17,296 nt of DNA from JBBRLA01 sp038231615. Its GTDB lineage: Bacteria; Myxococcota_A; Polyangia; Palsa-1104; JAEUJZ01. The stretch is taken from positions 1 through 17,296 of the forward strand of contig JBBRLA010000100.1 in assembly GCA_038231615.1 (NCBI GenBank). Reading direction: 5' to 3'. The position numbers and the translations under genes were made by a program. Position 1 is the first letter of the stretch. Each line of letters opens with the position of its first letter. Positions 15,672 through 17,296 of the stretch are shown here, piece after piece. The notes under the pieces were generated by a model. The model made no database searches. It saw nothing but the letters and a program-made list of their open reading frames with translations, and was not told the DNA's origin.

Positions 15672-16663
15672 CAATCGATCCCCTGATCCAGGTCGGTCAG
15701 CACCGAGGCGGTGCCCACGGTGACGGTCTGCGTCATGCCCATTCCCACCGGAATGGTCGCCTGAAGCCCGAAACGGATCGCGCCGCGCCCAGAGGCCGCC
15801 GGGGGCAGCGCCCCGCCCTTCACCACCACCGTCCCAGGCAGCGCGGGGTTTTGCGCCGTCTCGCGAGTCAGAAGGAGCGCCGTCATCCCGTGCAGCGACA
15901 TCCGGGTGGTGATGGCGATGCCGCCGAAGTTCTGCGGTGGCAGGAAGGTCGCCGGGTCGGCGGTCTGGAACTCGGGGCCGATGGTGTTGAAGTTGAAGAA
16001 CCCGAAGAGCGTACCGTGGAGCGGCGCGGTGAGCTGCAGCGGGTTGCCCTGGTAGTAGTCAAAATGCGACGAAAGAAAGGACGGGCAGAACGCGAGCCGA
16101 TCCTGGATCGCCTGGGCGTCCCCTTGGACGCTGAGCTTGGCCAGGTTCAGGATGTCGTCGGGCTTCAGCCCCCCATCTTGCACCAGGCCCAGAAGCGGCA
16201 CCGGGGCCTTCCCCGCGACCCCCGCCGCCGCGCCGATCGTCGTGGTCTTCGCGACCACCTCTCGGACCTTCTGGACCACCGCCTGCTGCTGCAGTTCCTT
16301 GTCCGGCCCGCTCTGCGCCACGATGCCGAGCAGGTGGTTGCCGTTGGCGTCGATAAGGCAGGGATCGTTGGGGTCCAGCGCCGGGACGACGTTGAACCCG
16401 GGGAACTTGCCCGGATCGGTGTACTTGTTGACTGTCAGCCGCACGGGCCTGCCATCGGGGGGGAGGATGGCCCACATGTCGAGGTGCTCGCCGGGGGAAA
16501 GAAGCGACGGCTGCGGCGTCTGCCCGGCCATCTGCGGCGGGACGAAGAGGGGCCAGTTCAGCGAGAGCGCGATCCATGACCCTTGGAAGGGCTCGACACC
16601 GAGCTCTGCGCACCCTGTTGCGCAGAGCGTCATCAGGGCCAGCCCAAGGGTCCACCGGAGCAT
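15671..16663 (-). CDS. Putative outer-membrane lipoprotein, unrecognised family
   Basis: Starting at ATG 16663, the 330-residue product has a compact lipoprotein signal (MLRWTLGLALMTLCATGC, lipid Cys18). An in-frame ATG at 16699 would add 12 residues and an Arg inside the hydrophobic stretch, and it would sit almost on the predicted transcription start, so the shorter form is preferred. I do not recognise the family. Visible parts are a Pro-rich N-terminal region, a possible beta-rich segment with DPNDPCLIDANGNHLLG (about 97-113), a helical middle rich in Ala, Lys and Gln, and a C-terminal segment of strand-like repeats (GMTALLLTRE, GTVVVKGGALP). It is first in the operon with the barrel and TonB receptor genes, with a 1-nt overlap downstream, so it probably acts at the outer membrane with them. 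Confidence 0.75.
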   Translation of the reverse strand: MLRWTLGLALMTLCATGCAELGVEPFQGSWIALSLNWPLFVPPQMAGQTPQPSLLSPGEHLDMWAILPPDGRPVRLTVNKYTDPGKFPGFNVVPALDPNDPCLIDANGNHLLGIVAQSGPDKELQQQAVVQKVREVVAKTTTIGAAAGVAGKAPVPLLGLVQDGGLKPDDILNLAKLSVQGDAQAIQDRLAFCPSFLSSHFDYYQGNPLQLTAPLHGTLFGFFNFNTIGPEFQTADPATFLPPQNFGGIAITTRMSLHGMTALLLTRETAQNPALPGTVVVKGGALPPAASGRGAIRFGLQATIPVGMGMTQTVTVGTASVLTDLDQGID

Positions 16664-16709
16664 CAAGAAAATGGGAAGAAGTAAGGGGACACGCCGCATG
16701 CGCCACAGC

Positions 16710-16739
16710 AGCGTACGGGGCTGGGCAAGGGCCTGTCAA
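16710..16739 (-). promoter_or_regulatory. Candidate sigma-70 promoter of the lipoprotein-barrel-TonB operon
   Basis: Reading leftward, a perfect -35 TTGACA (16739-16734) is followed after 18 bp by TACGCT (16715-16710), which matches the -10 consensus at only three positions. Transcription would start near 16703, about 40 nt before ATG 16663. The site lies just past the terminator of the preceding gene, as expected for an independent operon. Confidence 0.4.
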
Positions 16740-16770
16740 ATGCGCGCTTTCAAACTCCTTGGTAGGCTGG

Positions 16771-16816
16771 GAGGAAAAGAAAGCCCGCGCGAGCCCGGTG
16801 CACCGGGGCTCACGCG
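16771..16816 (-). terminator. Intrinsic terminator downstream of the right-edge gene
   Basis: A GC-rich hairpin pairs CGCG (16786-16789) and GAGCCC (16791-16796) with GGGCTC (16806-16811) and CGCG (16813-16816). The inner GGTGCACC is itself palindromic, and there is one mismatch. Read leftward it is followed by the T-rich stretch CTTTCTTTTCCTC (16783-16771). It lies 20 nt beyond the stop at 16837. Confidence 0.75.
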
Positions 16817-16836
16817 AGGGAGAAGGTCAGGAGGGC

Positions 16837-17296
16837 TCACTTGTTCTTCAGGGTGGGGATCCAGGCGTCGAGGGTGCGGATCTCGGCGGCGGCCTTCAGT
16901 GCCTGGTCGCGCTGCTGTTGATGAGGCGCCGTGGCCTTGGCGTTCGCGGCCTGGGTGTCTTGCGCGGCTTTGGCGGTGGCGGGGGGGGCACCGGAAGTGC
17001 CGGAGGTGCCCCCGGTGGTGCGCACCGCCGCGCCCCAGACAATGAGTGGCAAGTCGTCCACGATTTGCTCGCCAAGAAGTCGGCGCGGCTGCACATTGTG
17101 CTCTGGCTAGAGATGATTCCCACGAATTCGGGCGCCGGGCACAGGAGCAGGTGCGTCCAGTGCCCCGGCCGTTCCCCGGCTGACATCGTACTGGGAGTGG
17201 AACACGTCGGGGCTGTGATTCACCTGCAACTCCGTACGCGCGTGCCGCAGCAGCCCCGCGGCCTCATCGCTGGTGACCTGGACCACCTGGACCGCA
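16837..17296 (-). pseudogene. 3' part of an unrecognised gene with two apparent frame breaks (partial)
   Basis: No single frame covers this stretch. From the right edge, frame 1 reads 62 codons (ending DVFHSQYDVSRG and on) to TAG at 17109-17107. The high third-position GC stops near DVS, about 17185. From about 17186 to about 17096 the coding signal moves to another frame (GHWTHLLLCPAPEFVGIIS), with third-position GC about 80% against about 54% in frame 1. It then returns to frame 1 for LGEQIVDDLPLIVWGAAV, an Ala/Gln-rich linker, and the C-terminus ALKAAAEIRTLDAWIPTLKNK at 16837. If intact, this is one protein with two compensating frameshifts. A shorter stand-alone frame from GTG 17094 (85 residues) is the alternative reading. 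The family is not recognised. Sequencing error is possible: the first switch lies beside a GGGG run. Confidence 0.55.

Overview
The window is high-GC bacterial DNA with strong G/C bias at third codon positions. Its content points to the Myxococcota/Deltaproteobacteria grouping: a multihaem cytochrome c, a membrane-anchored Ser/Thr kinase, an FHA-CHAT protein, a PHA-system small protein, a ribbon-helix-helix protein beside lepA-lepB, and a large outer-membrane operon. The taxonomic placement is inferred from gene content only. I see no rRNA, tRNA, CRISPR array, transposase or phage gene.

Layout, left to right. (1) 1-1230 (-): the N-terminal part of a secreted pentahaem cytochrome c; its C-terminal side becomes a 33-bp in-frame tandem repeat that runs off the left edge. 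(2) 1376-1687 (+): a small PHA-granule-type protein, ending 3 nt from the convergent kinase stop. (3) 5588-1691 (-): three genes on one strand, namely a leucine-rich-repeat protein, a ZU5-like plus beta-propeller lipoprotein, and a PknB-type Ser/Thr kinase with a C-terminal membrane helix. (4) 5710-10170 (+): a metallo-beta-lactamase-fold hydrolase, a ribbon-helix-helix protein, and the lepA-lepB pair, which overlap by one base. A 278-nt leader before lepA holds two related hairpin elements. (5) 10285-12237 (+): an FHA-CHAT protein whose expected catalytic Cys reads Ser. (6) 16663-12244 (-): a tightly overlapping operon of lipoprotein, outer-membrane barrel and TonB-dependent receptor, convergent with the FHA-CHAT gene. 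(7) 16837-17296 (-): the 3' part of a gene whose reading frame appears broken twice, followed by a good intrinsic terminator.

How the parts may work together. Groups (3) and (5) carry the components of phosphothreonine signalling: a kinase, a phosphothreonine-binding FHA domain, and a CHAT domain. Nothing in the sequence proves that they interact. Group (6) looks like an envelope uptake or surface complex of unknown substrate. The most unusual signals are at the DNA level. The first is a short GC-rich core with 33-bp periodicity, found both in the cytochrome C-terminus and at the start of lepB but read in different frames. The second is the pair of hairpin elements upstream of lepA, whose stems differ by a compensatory base-pair change.
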